From NCBI GenBank assembly GCA_023430975.1, contig JAEYYB010000068.1, forward strand, positions 1-19,860: a stretch of 19,860 nucleotides of DNA, read 5' to 3'. Both the position numbers and the translations under genes were made by a program. The stretch comes from Bacillota bacterium. GTDB taxonomy: Bacteria; Bacillota; Clostridia; Acetivibrionales; DSM-2933. The notes below the pieces were generated by a model, which saw only the letters and a program-made list of their open reading frames with translations, was not told the DNA's origin and made no database searches. Numbering within the stretch: the first letter of the stretch is position 1; each line of letters begins with the position of its first letter. This document shows, piece by piece, positions 1 to 7,084 of this stretch.

Positions 1-44
1 CAGATACAAGGATATTGGTTATGATTTATGCCTGCAATGGATTT

Positions 45-113
45 TTGCAATATTGTACATTTTGCATTTGCAACTTTGTGTATTTTTGTTTTGCAACTTT
101 GTACATTTCTATT
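45..113. repeat. Three tandem 23-bp direct repeats
   Basis: Three units begin at 45, 68 and 91, exactly 23 bp apart. Each carries an 18-bp core of the form TTGCAAYWTTGTRYATTT. The core contains the self-complementary words TTGCAA and, in units 1 and 3, TGTACA. The rest of each 23-bp unit is T-rich and less conserved. They lie about 210 bp upstream of the guanylate kinase homologue and about 90 bp upstream of its proposed -35. They could be protein-binding iterons or simple slippage repeats; no function is assigned. Confidence 0.6.
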
Positions 114-204
114 TTACACTAAATAATATATGGATTGCCAACCGCTGGATAAAGAGATTAATGACTGCTAAATGCTATACTTGAAAATTAGAAAGCATGA
201 AACC

Positions 205-233
205 TTGTGTTTTTAGGCATTCTAAAATATAAT
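205..233 (+). promoter_or_regulatory. Putative sigma-A promoter for the guanylate kinase homologue
   Basis: A perfect -10 TATAAT at 228-233 is preceded, with a 17-bp spacer, by TTGTGT at 205-210, a weak -35. Transcription would start near 240 and give a leader of about 87 nt. The position fits the gene, but the -35 matches the consensus at only 3 of 6 bases. Confidence 0.4.
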
Positions 234-326
234 AGATTTGAAGCTTTAAAGTTATTCTTTGAGGCTTTTGTTGTGTTAAAGATGTATTTTCCCATGAAAA
301 TAAAGCTAAAGTGAGGGTGTGTAGTT

Positions 327-872
327 ATGTTGGTTATATTATCAGGAAGTTCCGGGGTAGGTAAAAACACTATTATAAATAGGATTTTAGAAGATATGGA
401 TAATGTTGAGCTTATGCCCACAATGACAACAAGGGAAAAGAGACCGGGGGAGGAGACAGGAAAGCCTTATATTTTTGTCTCCAAGGAAGAATTTGAGCGA
501 ATGATCGAAGCGGATGAACTTGTTGAACATCAGATAGTCCATGGCTTTTACTATGGAACTTCTAAAAAAATAGTAAATGAAAAATTCAATGGTAACAAAA
601 TTTTGATTAAGGATATAGATGTAGATGGTACTCAGAACTTGGTTAAGAGAATTAATAATGTTGTTACCATTTATTTGAAGCCCAAATCCAAGGAGCAGCT
701 TATTGAAAGGCTTAAAGGCAGAGGTGAAGAGCGGATTGAGGTCAGGCTTGCTCGTTTCGAGCATGAAGAAGCTATGGCTGATACATACAAGTATGTTTTG
801 GTAAATGATCAGTTAGAAGAAACAGTTGAAAAAATTAAGGATATAATCACAAAAGAATATAAAGAGTGTTGA
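327..872 (+). CDS. Guanylate kinase homologue
   Basis: This 181-residue protein has the guanylate kinase fold signature. The P-loop GSSGVGKNT is at about residues 7-15. The GMP-binding segment is TTREKRPGE, then Y-IFV and HGFYYGT. A DIDVDG strand follows, and NDQLEE lies near the C-terminus. Guanylate kinase converts GMP and ATP to GDP and ADP in the cytoplasm. The P-loop has N where many family members have S or G, but the following T is kept, as in the GKGT form of Bacillus Gmk. The lid region (GRGEERIEVRL) looks a few residues shorter than usual, and the whole protein is short against the usual 200-210 residues. The ATG has GTGAGGG nine bases upstream. The gene stands alone, without the remA (DUF370) and rpoZ neighbours common for gmk in Firmicutes, so it may be a paralogue rather than the housekeeping enzyme. 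The symbol is left blank for that reason. Confidence 0.85.
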   Translation: MLVILSGSSGVGKNTIINRILEDMDNVELMPTMTTREKRPGEETGKPYIFVSKEEFERMIEADELVEHQIVHGFYYGTSKKIVNEKFNGNKILIKDIDVDGTQNLVKRINNVVTIYLKPKSKEQLIERLKGRGEERIEVRLARFEHEEAMADTYKYVLVNDQLEETVEKIKDIITKEYKEC

Positions 873-889
873 TTAAGGATTAAGGCATG

Positions 890-935
890 ATAAAAGCACT
901 AGATATCTTTGTTAATATTCAGTGCTTTTATTTAT
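890..935 (+). terminator. Terminator after guanylate kinase homologue (probably bidirectional)
   Basis: A perfect 11-bp inverted repeat, ATAAAAGCACT at 890-900 and AGTGCTTTTAT at 921-931, has a 20-nt loop and lies between two convergent genes. AT-rich sequence with T runs follows on the plus strand, and the A-rich left flank serves as a T tract for the minus-strand gene. The long loop lowers confidence slightly. Confidence 0.65.
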
Positions 936-974
936 ATAAATATATTTTTTAGCATGTATTTAAAATTCCAAAGA

Positions 975-2204
975 TCAGTTTTTGTTAAAAAGATCCTTTA
1001 GTTTGTTCACGAATGTAGATCCTGTACCTTCGCGAATAGGAAGGAAAGGCTTTAGAGGGTTTTGTTTTTCAACTCCAAATACTTTTGTAAGCACATTTTC
1101 TTCTTCCTGTTCATTGTCTTTCTGTATAACCTTTATTTTGTGAGGCTCGCCCAGCTCAACATCAACTATTGTTTCTAAGGATTCCGAAACATCTGTGTCT
1201 GGGTATGAAAGCAAAAACGAGGATTGATGCTTAACCGATTTGCTGACAAAAATACTTTCCGGTATGTATCCTAACGGGGAGAAGGTACAATTCGGGAACC
1301 TGCTGACAACACCTGATATTCTCTTTATAACAGAGTCGCCTTCCTTAGCATCTTCACATTTGTTTACGACAAGTTTGAGGTTTAAGCAGCGATGCTTGGA
1401 TATCAGAACCTTTAGAATGGAAAAAGTATCCGATATAGCATGGGGCTCGGGTGTCGTAACAAGTATTGTTTCATGGGTGAACATAACCAGGTCGTTTAAA
1501 ATCCTTGAAAGACCTGCACTCGTGTCTATTAAAACATAATCAAAGTTATTTTCAAGAGCCGAAAGGCCTGTGGTGATTCTCTCAACTTGATGAGGATTTA
1601 AGTTTGAGAGCTCTAAAAGACCGTTGCCTCCAGGTATTACCTTTATATCGCCGGGACCGTCAATTATAATATCCTCAAGGTTTTTTACACCTTTTATAAC
1701 ATCAGTGAGATTATAAGCCGGTGACAACTTAAGCAGAACATCAATATTAGCCATTCCTAGATCGGCATCAAGTATTACTACCTTTTTATTTCTCTTAGCA
1801 AGTGCTATTGCATAGTTGATAGTAAAGCAAGATTTTCCTGCACCGCCTTTTCCGCTTGTAATAGTCACAAACTTGCATGCCCTTTTCATCACGGCATTGG
1901 AGCCTATGGCTGTATTAATGGCACTCGTCAAGTCTTGGGGAAGGCTAATAAAGAGAGACTGTTTTTCGGGGTTTTTACCAACAACCCTTGAATTAAATTG
2001 TAATAACCCATATGGAGTATTTGTCTTGAGACTTAAATCATATCCAGTCGGTATCGGAGAAAACACTCCGTTCTTATTAGGTTGGGCAATCTCAAGGTAG
2101 TTCTGATCCATTGACAGGAGTTTGCTTTCATAGATGTCACAAACATTACCTGAATTTGTAGTTATCTCAACAATTTGTCCGGGTAAAAATTTGATATTAT
2201 CCAT
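975..2204 (-). CDS. FlhG/MinD-type ATPase with N-terminal YcgR-N (PilZN) domain
   Basis: The 409-residue protein has two parts. Residues about 5-90 resemble the YcgR-N/PilZN domain that usually precedes a PilZ domain in flagellar brake proteins (FLPGQIVEI, then PIPTGYDLSL, then a strand ending RVVG). Residues about 110-345 form a ParA/MinD-family ATPase. It has the deviant Walker A SGKGGAGKS (117-125), the DADLGMANIDVLL segment (from 146), IDTSAGLS, and TTPEPHAISD, all typical of FlhG (YlxH). FlhG proteins control flagellar number and placement. The remaining C-terminal tail of about 65 residues is charged and ends in a basic amphipathic-looking stretch (FVNKLKDLFNKN), which might serve as a membrane-targeting helix as in MinD. 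No PilZ c-di-GMP-binding motif is visible. GAGAGG precedes the ATG. The gene is isolated from flagellar genes and diverges from glgA. Confidence 0.8.
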   Translation of the reverse strand: MDNIKFLPGQIVEITTNSGNVCDIYESKLLSMDQNYLEIAQPNKNGVFSPIPTGYDLSLKTNTPYGLLQFNSRVVGKNPEKQSLFISLPQDLTSAINTAIGSNAVMKRACKFVTITSGKGGAGKSCFTINYAIALAKRNKKVVILDADLGMANIDVLLKLSPAYNLTDVIKGVKNLEDIIIDGPGDIKVIPGGNGLLELSNLNPHQVERITTGLSALENNFDYVLIDTSAGLSRILNDLVMFTHETILVTTPEPHAISDTFSILKVLISKHRCLNLKLVVNKCEDAKEGDSVIKRISGVVSRFPNCTFSPLGYIPESIFVSKSVKHQSSFLLSYPDTDVSESLETIVDVELGEPHKIKVIQKDNEQEEENVLTKVFGVEKQNPLKPFLPIREGTGSTFVNKLKDLFNKN

Positions 2205-2239
2205 AATACCTCTCTTTATCTTGTAGATAGAATATATCT

Positions 2240-2286
2240 ATATTAAAAGTGCATAATCTTACATTTGTAAAAGATTATTCACTTTT
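2240..2286. repeat. Degenerate short copy of the palindromic repeat
   Basis: ATATTAAAAGTG at 2240-2251 is identical to the terminus of the 101-bp repeats at 6471 and 10905. It is followed by ATAATCTTACATTTG, which matches the other arm of that repeat. The sequence folds into an imperfect hairpin of about 16 bp (2245-2260 with 2269-2286) around an 8-nt loop. The central part of the full element is missing. It lies in the 5' leader predicted for the minus-strand ATPase gene. Confidence 0.55.
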
Positions 2287-2318
2287 CATCTAATGATGAT
2301 TTCTTAAATATTATACTA

Positions 2319-2347
2319 ATTTTATATTATGGTATAATTAATGTCAA
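2319..2347 (-). promoter_or_regulatory. Putative sigma-A promoter for the FlhG-type gene
   Basis: On the minus strand TTGACA (2347-2342) is followed after exactly 17 bp by TAAAAT (2324-2319). Transcription would start near 2312, giving a leader of about 108 nt. That leader contains the hairpin at 2245-2286. Confidence 0.5.
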
Positions 2348-2515
2348 TTGTACCATAAAAAATATTAAATACATATTATTCTTATTCAATGTAAATATTG
2401 AATATTACTAAAGTTTCCTTAATGGGAAATAGGCTTCTAAAGCTTTCGGAAAATAAATTTATGTTATATAATTTATTATGCTGACCGAAGATATATATGT
2501 TATTAAATATAAAAG

Positions 2516-2533
2516 GTTTATCACTTTTAATAT
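2516..2533. repeat. Half-copy of the palindromic repeat terminus
   Basis: The segment from GGTTTATCAC through CACTTTTAATAT (ending at 2533) matches the inverted terminus of the 101-bp repeat, with one mismatch in 18. It and the copy at 2240 face each other 280 bp apart, so they could be remnants of one longer element or of two insertions. The rest of the 430-bp divergent intergenic region is AT-rich. It contains an 8-bp inverted repeat (2327-2334 with 2351-2358) and no gene. Confidence 0.4.
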
Positions 2534-2545
2534 AGTTTGTAAAGC

Positions 2546-2574
2546 TTGATATTTTAGTTTACAAAATGTAAGAT
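2546..2574 (+). promoter_or_regulatory. Possible promoter for glgA
   Basis: TTGATA at 2546-2551 and TAAGAT at 2569-2574 are separated by 17 bp. The -35 is a good match and the -10 a fair one. The predicted start is about 55 nt upstream of the glgA ATG. Confidence 0.3.
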
Positions 2575-2635
2575 AAATTTAAAGTGTTGCAGTACAAAGC
2601 GTTGAAACACAGGAAAAATACATCAGGAGGGTAAT

Positions 2636-4078
2636 ATGGAAAATCTTAAAATTTTATTCGCTTCTTCCGAAGTAGTACCTTTTGCAAAAACCGGAGGTCT
2701 TGCAGATGTAGCAGGTTCGCTGCCAAAAGCAATAAAAGCTATGGGCACCGATATCAGAGTAGTTATGCCGAAGTATAAATGCATTGCTAAAAATTATACC
2801 GACAAGATGGAGCTTGTTAGCAGTTTTTATGTAAACATAGTTTGGCGCAGGCAGCTTTGTGGAGTCTATAAGCTTGAAATGGATAATGTTGAATATTACT
2901 TTTTAGAGAATGACTTTTATTTCAATAGAGACGGACTTTATGGCTATTTCGATCAGGCTGAACAGTTTACATTCTTTAACAGAGCTCTTCTGGAAATGCT
3001 GCCTCATATAGGTTTTCAACCTGATGTAGTACATTTTAACGATTGGCAGACAGGAATAGGAAGTCTGCTGTTGGAGTCTGACTATAAAGAACTTAAGTAT
3101 TACAAGGATATGCAATCCTTGTTCACTATACATAATATCAAGTATCAAGGAATATTCCCAAAAGAAATAATGGATAGTGTGCTTGGTTTGAGTTGGGAAT
3201 ATTTCCACCTAAATGGTTTGGAACACAATGATCAGGTAAATTTCATGAAGGCTGGGATAGCATATTCCAGTATTGTTAATACAGTAAGTAAAACGTATGC
3301 AGACGAGATAAAGCACGACTTCTTTGGAGAAGGGCTAAATGGAATAATAAATAGGCGTGCAGCGGATGTATACGGTATATTGAACGGCATAGATTTCGAT
3401 CATAACAACCCTTCAACAGATAAGAGATTGTATGTGAATTACAGTTCCAAAAGTATAAATGGAAAATATGAAAATAAGAAATTGCTTCAGGAAGAATTAA
3501 AGCTTCCCGTAAGAGATGTTCCTATAATAGGGATAATATCAAGGCTTGTAGATCAGAAGGGGTTTGATCTAATTGATTGCGTAATTATGGAAATACTCCA
3601 GATGGATATACAGTTAGTTGTTTTGGGAACGGGCGAATATAGGTATGAGAATATGTTCAGGTGGGCTAGTGAGGTTTACCCTGATAAGGTATCTGCAAAC
3701 ATTAAATATGATGATGTATTGGCACAAAGGATTTATGCAAGTTCGGATATGTTCCTGATGCCATCCCTGTTTGAGCCCTGCGGATTAAGCCAGATGTTCA
3801 GTATGAGGTACGGAACAATACCCCTTGTAAGGGAAACTGGCGGCCTTAATGATACCGTGAGGCCGTATAACGAGTTTACCGGTGAAGGAAACGGGTTTAC
3901 ATTTGCAAATTACAATGCACATGATATGCTATATACAATAAGAAGAGCTGTCGAATTCTATCAAAACAAGCCTACATGGGAGATGCTCGTTAAGAGAGTG
4001 ATGAAAGAGGATTTCAGGTGGGAGAAGTCAGCAAATGAGTATGTTGAATTGTATCGTAAGGCTATGGAGAAAGAATAA
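2636..4078 (+). CDS. glgA: Glycogen synthase (ADP-glucose type, GT5)
   Basis: This 480-residue enzyme transfers glucose from ADP-glucose to the non-reducing end of alpha-1,4-glucan in glycogen synthesis. The N-terminus carries the ADP-glucose-binding KTGGLADV motif (residues 18-25), followed by the FNDWQT and FTIHNIKYQG segments of the GT5 family. The C-terminal Rossmann domain has the SLFEPCGLSQ motif, with catalytic Glu near residue 380, and then RETGGLNDTV. Length matches bacterial GlgA. An AGGAGGG site lies just upstream of the ATG. No other glycogen gene (glgC, glgB, glgP) is next to it, so it is a solitary locus here, although glycogen genes are often clustered in other bacteria. A palindromic element begins 8 bp after its stop codon. 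Confidence 0.95.
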   Translation: MENLKILFASSEVVPFAKTGGLADVAGSLPKAIKAMGTDIRVVMPKYKCIAKNYTDKMELVSSFYVNIVWRRQLCGVYKLEMDNVEYYFLENDFYFNRDGLYGYFDQAEQFTFFNRALLEMLPHIGFQPDVVHFNDWQTGIGSLLLESDYKELKYYKDMQSLFTIHNIKYQGIFPKEIMDSVLGLSWEYFHLNGLEHNDQVNFMKAGIAYSSIVNTVSKTYADEIKHDFFGEGLNGIINRRAADVYGILNGIDFDHNNPSTDKRLYVNYSSKSINGKYENKKLLQEELKLPVRDVPIIGIISRLVDQKGFDLIDCVIMEILQMDIQLVVLGTGEYRYENMFRWASEVYPDKVSANIKYDDVLAQRIYASSDMFLMPSLFEPCGLSQMFSMRYGTIPLVRETGGLNDTVRPYNEFTGEGNGFTFANYNAHDMLYTIRRAVEFYQNKPTWEMLVKRVMKEDFRWEKSANEYVELYRKAMEKE

Positions 4079-4085
4079 ATATATG

Positions 4086-4294
4086 TTAAGGTATGCCCCA
4101 AATATAACTTCCCGTATAATTTCGCTTTCGTGTTCACTTAGTAATGGCTAAGAAATAACATCCAATTCTCATCGTCCAAAACCCCGTTAAATCGTCGGGA
4201 TTTTGTCCTTGAGAATATGAAGTTTTTTCTAAGACATTCCTTAACTCGTGAACACACGCTTAAAACGGGAAGTAATATTTCAATCATGCCTTAA
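4086..4294. mobile_element. 209-bp palindromic element (MITE-like or structured RNA)
   Basis: The ends are inverted repeats of about 30 bp. TTAAGGTATG at 4086 pairs with the complement of CATGCCTTAA ending at 4294. AATATAACTTCCCGT (4101-4115) pairs with ACGGGAAGTAATATT (4265-4279) with one mismatch. Pairing continues inwards (GTGTTCAC with GTGAACAC, then CCAAAACCCCG with CGGGATTTTG) up to an apical CCCG/CGGG stem at 4183-4199. It has no coding capacity. TATG occurs just outside both ends (exactly at the left, one base away at the right), a weak hint of a target duplication. It may also act as the glgA transcript end. Confidence 0.65.
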
Positions 4295-4316
4295 GTATGA
4301 TTAAAGGTGACTGAGT

Positions 4317-5750
4317 GTGGAATTTAAAACACCTGTTTTAGAAGAGATTAATAGGTATATATCATCTAATCCGCTTCCTTTCCATATGCCGGGGCATAAG
4401 ATGGGGAAAGGGTTTAAAAAAGGTTATTTTGACCAAATTGCAGCTATGGATTTGACAGAGATTCCAAAGCTTGATAATCTGCATTATCCCGATGGGGTGA
4501 TAAAGGAAGCACAAGACCTGGCAGCCAGGGCTTTCGGTAGCGAGCACACTTTTTTTCTTGTAAATGGCTCTACCTGCGGAATACATGCAATAATAAGGTC
4601 AATATGCAAGCCTGGTGAGAAACTGTTGGTAGGACGTGACTGTCATAAATCAGTAGTTAACGGAATGATGTTGTGGGGTGTGGAGCCTTTTTATATTAAT
4701 CCCGAGTTTGATGAAAATTTTGGCATCCCCACCGTGATGTCCCCTGAAAAGGTCCGTGAGGCTTTTGAAAAAAACCTTGATTGCAAAGGCATAATATTGA
4801 CAAGACCAAATTATTATGGAATTTGCTCGGATTTAGAGTCTATTGCAGCCATAGCCTCATCATACGGAAAGATTCTTGCCGTTGATGAGGCTCATGGTGC
4901 ACATCTTAAGTTTAATAAAGCACTGCCTAAGTGTGCTATGGAGCTCGGTGCAGATGTATGTGTTCAAAGTGCCCATAAAACGCTTCCGGCATTTACACAA
5001 GGATCGTACCTACATGTAAGGTCAGGAAAAATTGATGTGGAAAGGCTTAAAAATATTCTTAGTATGCTGCAAACAACAAGTCCTTCATATGTAGTAATGT
5101 CATCCCTGGACTATTCAAGGGCACTGATGGAAAATGAAGGAGAGGCTCTCTTGGAAAGTCTCATCAGTAATATTGATTGGTTTATAAATTCGTTGAGTGC
5201 AATTAATGAATTTTCTGTTCTATCCGTCAATAGTACGGGTAATTTTCCGATTGACAGGACCAGGCTGGTTATAAACGTTAATAGAATTGGACTTACAGGA
5301 TTTGAGGTTGAAAGGATATTAAGATTTGAATATAATATACAGGTTGAGATGTCAGATCCAGGCAACATTGTTTGTATTGCTGCAGTATCTGACACAAAAG
5401 ATGACTTTGAAAGGCTTTATCTTGCACTTGCAGACATAAGAAGTAGGGTTGTTAAAGAAGGTAAAACAGCCGATATTAATATATATAAGTATAATGGCAA
5501 ATTGGAAGTGCCCGAACAAGTGGTGTCACTGGGGGATGCATTTAATTCACGGTCGAAAAAGGTTAGGCTTCAATTTGCTGCAGGTATGATTGCAAAGGGT
5601 ACCATTACTCCTTATCCGCCAGGGATACCTGTTGTTTGTCCTGGTGAGCGAATACGCCAGGGGGTAATTGATTCCCTGTTAGCTTTGTTAAACCAGGGAG
5701 GAAATGTTAACGGTATTGGGAAACATTATGAGATAGAGGTTATAGATTAG
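4317..5750 (+). CDS. yaaO: Orn/Lys/Arg decarboxylase family PLP enzyme (YaaO-type)
   Basis: The 477-residue protein belongs to fold-type I PLP-dependent decarboxylases of basic amino acids. The N-terminal PFHMPGHKMG segment, FFLVNGSTCG, VDEAHGAHL and the Schiff-base motif SAHKT (lysine about residue 221) are visible. A C-terminal domain ends in the family pattern TPYPPGIPVVCPGE. Substrate (arginine, lysine or ornithine) cannot be told from sequence alone; a role in polyamine synthesis is likely. The start is GTG at 4317, preceded by AAAGGTGA six bases upstream. It is followed 54 bp later by tmk, the same order as yaaO-tmk in Bacillus subtilis, which supports the symbol by synteny. Confidence 0.88.
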   Translation: MEFKTPVLEEINRYISSNPLPFHMPGHKMGKGFKKGYFDQIAAMDLTEIPKLDNLHYPDGVIKEAQDLAARAFGSEHTFFLVNGSTCGIHAIIRSICKPGEKLLVGRDCHKSVVNGMMLWGVEPFYINPEFDENFGIPTVMSPEKVREAFEKNLDCKGIILTRPNYYGICSDLESIAAIASSYGKILAVDEAHGAHLKFNKALPKCAMELGADVCVQSAHKTLPAFTQGSYLHVRSGKIDVERLKNILSMLQTTSPSYVVMSSLDYSRALMENEGEALLESLISNIDWFINSLSAINEFSVLSVNSTGNFPIDRTRLVINVNRIGLTGFEVERILRFEYNIQVEMSDPGNIVCIAAVSDTKDDFERLYLALADIRSRVVKEGKTADINIYKYNGKLEVPEQVVSLGDAFNSRSKKVRLQFAAGMIAKGTITPYPPGIPVVCPGERIRQGVIDSLLALLNQGGNVNGIGKHYEIEVID

Positions 5751-5804
5751 TAATTAGTAATATTTTAGTCATTCCTTAAGTAAAGTATGTGGTGGGAGGT
5801 AACC

Positions 5805-6431
5805 ATGAGCAGAGGATATTTTGTTACAGTTGAAGGAACTGATGGGTCTGGAAAGACTACTCAGATTAAATTGATTGAAGAGTATTTGAAAAGTAAAAAT
5901 AAATCAGTGGTGCTGACCAGGGAGCCTGGAGGAACCAAGATTAGCGAAAAAATTAGAGATATATTATTGGATTCACAGAACTCTGAAATGGGAATGCTCA
6001 CTGAAATGCTTTTATATGCTTCTGCCAGGTCCCAACTGGTTTCGGAAGTTATAAGGCCTGCAATAGAGGCGGGCAAAGTTGTCATTTGTGACAGATTTAT
6101 TGATTCCAGCTATGTTTATCAGGGATTTGGAAGAGGTATTGATCTTAAACTTATTACAGATGTCAACAGGATAGCACTTGATGGATTGGTGCCCGATATT
6201 ACTTTATTTTTTGATATAGATCCGGTTGATGCTTTGAGAAGAAGAAGCAATGCAACCGGGCTGGACAGAATTGAAAAAGAGAAAATGGATTTTCATAAAA
6301 GGGTGTATAACGGGTATAAAAAACTGGCAATGCTATATTCAGACAGAATTACTTGCATAGACAGCAGCAGAAGTATTGAAGAAATATTCGGCGATGTTAA
6401 AATTTGCCTCAATGAGCTCATGGATTTTTAG
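5805..6431 (+). CDS. tmk: Thymidylate kinase
   Basis: This enzyme phosphorylates dTMP to dTDP with ATP. The P-loop EGTDGSGKTTQ is at residues 10-20. It is followed by TREPGGT, the CDRFIDSSYVYQG segment that binds dTMP, and an R-rich lid region (RRRSNATGLDRIE). The ATG at 5805 is preferred over the ATG at 5787. GGGAGGT lies just upstream of 5805, the protein then begins MSRGYFVTVEG as family members do, and the length of 208 residues is usual. It is part of the yaaO-tmk-yaaR-holB-ricT series. The downstream space, where darA (yaaQ) stands in Bacillus, holds a palindromic repeat instead. Confidence 0.95.
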   Translation: MSRGYFVTVEGTDGSGKTTQIKLIEEYLKSKNKSVVLTREPGGTKISEKIRDILLDSQNSEMGMLTEMLLYASARSQLVSEVIRPAIEAGKVVICDRFIDSSYVYQGFGRGIDLKLITDVNRIALDGLVPDITLFFDIDPVDALRRRSNATGLDRIEKEKMDFHKRVYNGYKKLAMLYSDRITCIDSSRSIEEIFGDVKICLNELMDF

Positions 6432-6446
6432 GAGATTGCATAAAAT

Positions 6447-6594
6447 ATATAAAAAATCTATTTCTTTACTATATTAAAAGTGATAAATCTATTACATTTG
6501 TCTGTCGCAAATCCCGTTGAACCGTTCGTTATTTGCTCCGCCAAATGTAAGATTATTAACACTTTTAATATAAAAAATCTATTTCTTTACTATA
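6447..6594. repeat. 27-bp direct repeats flanking the palindromic element
   Basis: A 27-bp sequence occurs identically at 6447-6473 and 6568-6594. It contains AAAAAATCTATTTCTTTACT and lies on both sides of the 101-bp palindrome, overlapping its AT-rich tips. Removing one copy plus the palindrome would restore a continuous tmk-yaaR spacer. It therefore looks like a duplication made when the element was gained. Confidence 0.75.
6471..6571. mobile_element. 101-bp palindromic repeat, copy 1
   Basis: The ends ATATTAAAAGTG (6471) and CACTTTTAATAT (ending 6571) are perfect inverted repeats. Inside are further paired segments: ACATTTG with CAAATGT, and GCAAAT with ATTTGC. They surround an apical CCCGTTGAACCGTTCG (6513-6528). 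A copy of equal length with about 96 percent identity lies at 10905-11005. There is no coding potential. It sits inside the tmk-yaaR operon, so it would be transcribed as a stem-loop and could weaken or end read-through. A MITE-like element or a small structured RNA are both possible. Confidence 0.75.
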
Positions 6595-6618
6595 AAGGAA
6601 TGTGTGGAGTGATTCTAG

Positions 6619-7071
6619 ATGAAAGTTGGGAATTTGGGAGATAATACAGCTAATATCACTGAGACCCGTGGTCGGGAGGAAAGAAAAACTTCCGAAACAA
6701 AGAACAGCACTTTTCATACAAGACTTGTGCAGGCTGAGACAAGTAATTTTGATGAGCGTGTAAGAAATATGTTTAACAAAATTGTTGAGCAGGGAGATAA
6801 GCTTTCCAAGAAGATAGATATCAGGGAATTTAAGATTTACAAATCCATGATTTCTGAATTTCTTGATGAAATAGTCCATAATTCTCATAAGTTTTCCAAG
6901 AAGAGCTTTCTTGACAGGCGTGGAAGGTATAAGGTTTATGCTGTCATTAAGAGGATTAACGAGGAACTTGACCTTCTTGCCAAAGAATTTCTTAATGGTG
7001 AAAAGGACAATATTCAGATTCTCCAGAGGTTGGATGATATACGGGGACTGATTTTAGATATAATAATGTAA
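6619..7071 (+). CDS. yaaR: YaaR family protein (DUF327)
   Basis: The 150-residue protein matches the YaaR/DUF327 family. It has a polar, poorly conserved N-terminus of about 35 residues. A helical domain follows with conserved KIVEQGDKLSKK, YKSMISEFLDEIV and DRRGRYKVYAVIKRINEELD segments. The molecular function of the family is not established. GGAGTGA precedes the ATG. The gene ends 13 bp before the proposed holB start and sits between tmk and holB, as in Bacillus, which supports the identification. Confidence 0.88.
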   Translation: MKVGNLGDNTANITETRGREERKTSETKNSTFHTRLVQAETSNFDERVRNMFNKIVEQGDKLSKKIDIREFKIYKSMISEFLDEIVHNSHKFSKKSFLDRRGRYKVYAVIKRINEELDLLAKEFLNGEKDNIQILQRLDDIRGLILDIIM

Positions 7072-7084
7072 GGGGTGTAGAGCC

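Noticed and set aside
2..184. Open frame reaching the left window edge, about 60 hydrophobic codons
   Set aside because: It runs through the 23-bp T-rich repeats, whose period is not a multiple of three, and resembles no family. It looks like chance in AT-rich DNA.
2327..2358. TTATGGTA...TACCATAA inverted repeat with 16-bp spacer
   Set aside because: It overlaps the proposed minus-strand -35 and could be an operator, but 8-bp arms in such AT-rich DNA are too weak to call.
2441..2490. TTCGG...CCGAA imperfect hairpin in the glgA upstream region
   Set aside because: The arms are interrupted by unequal AT-rich loops and give no convincing structure.
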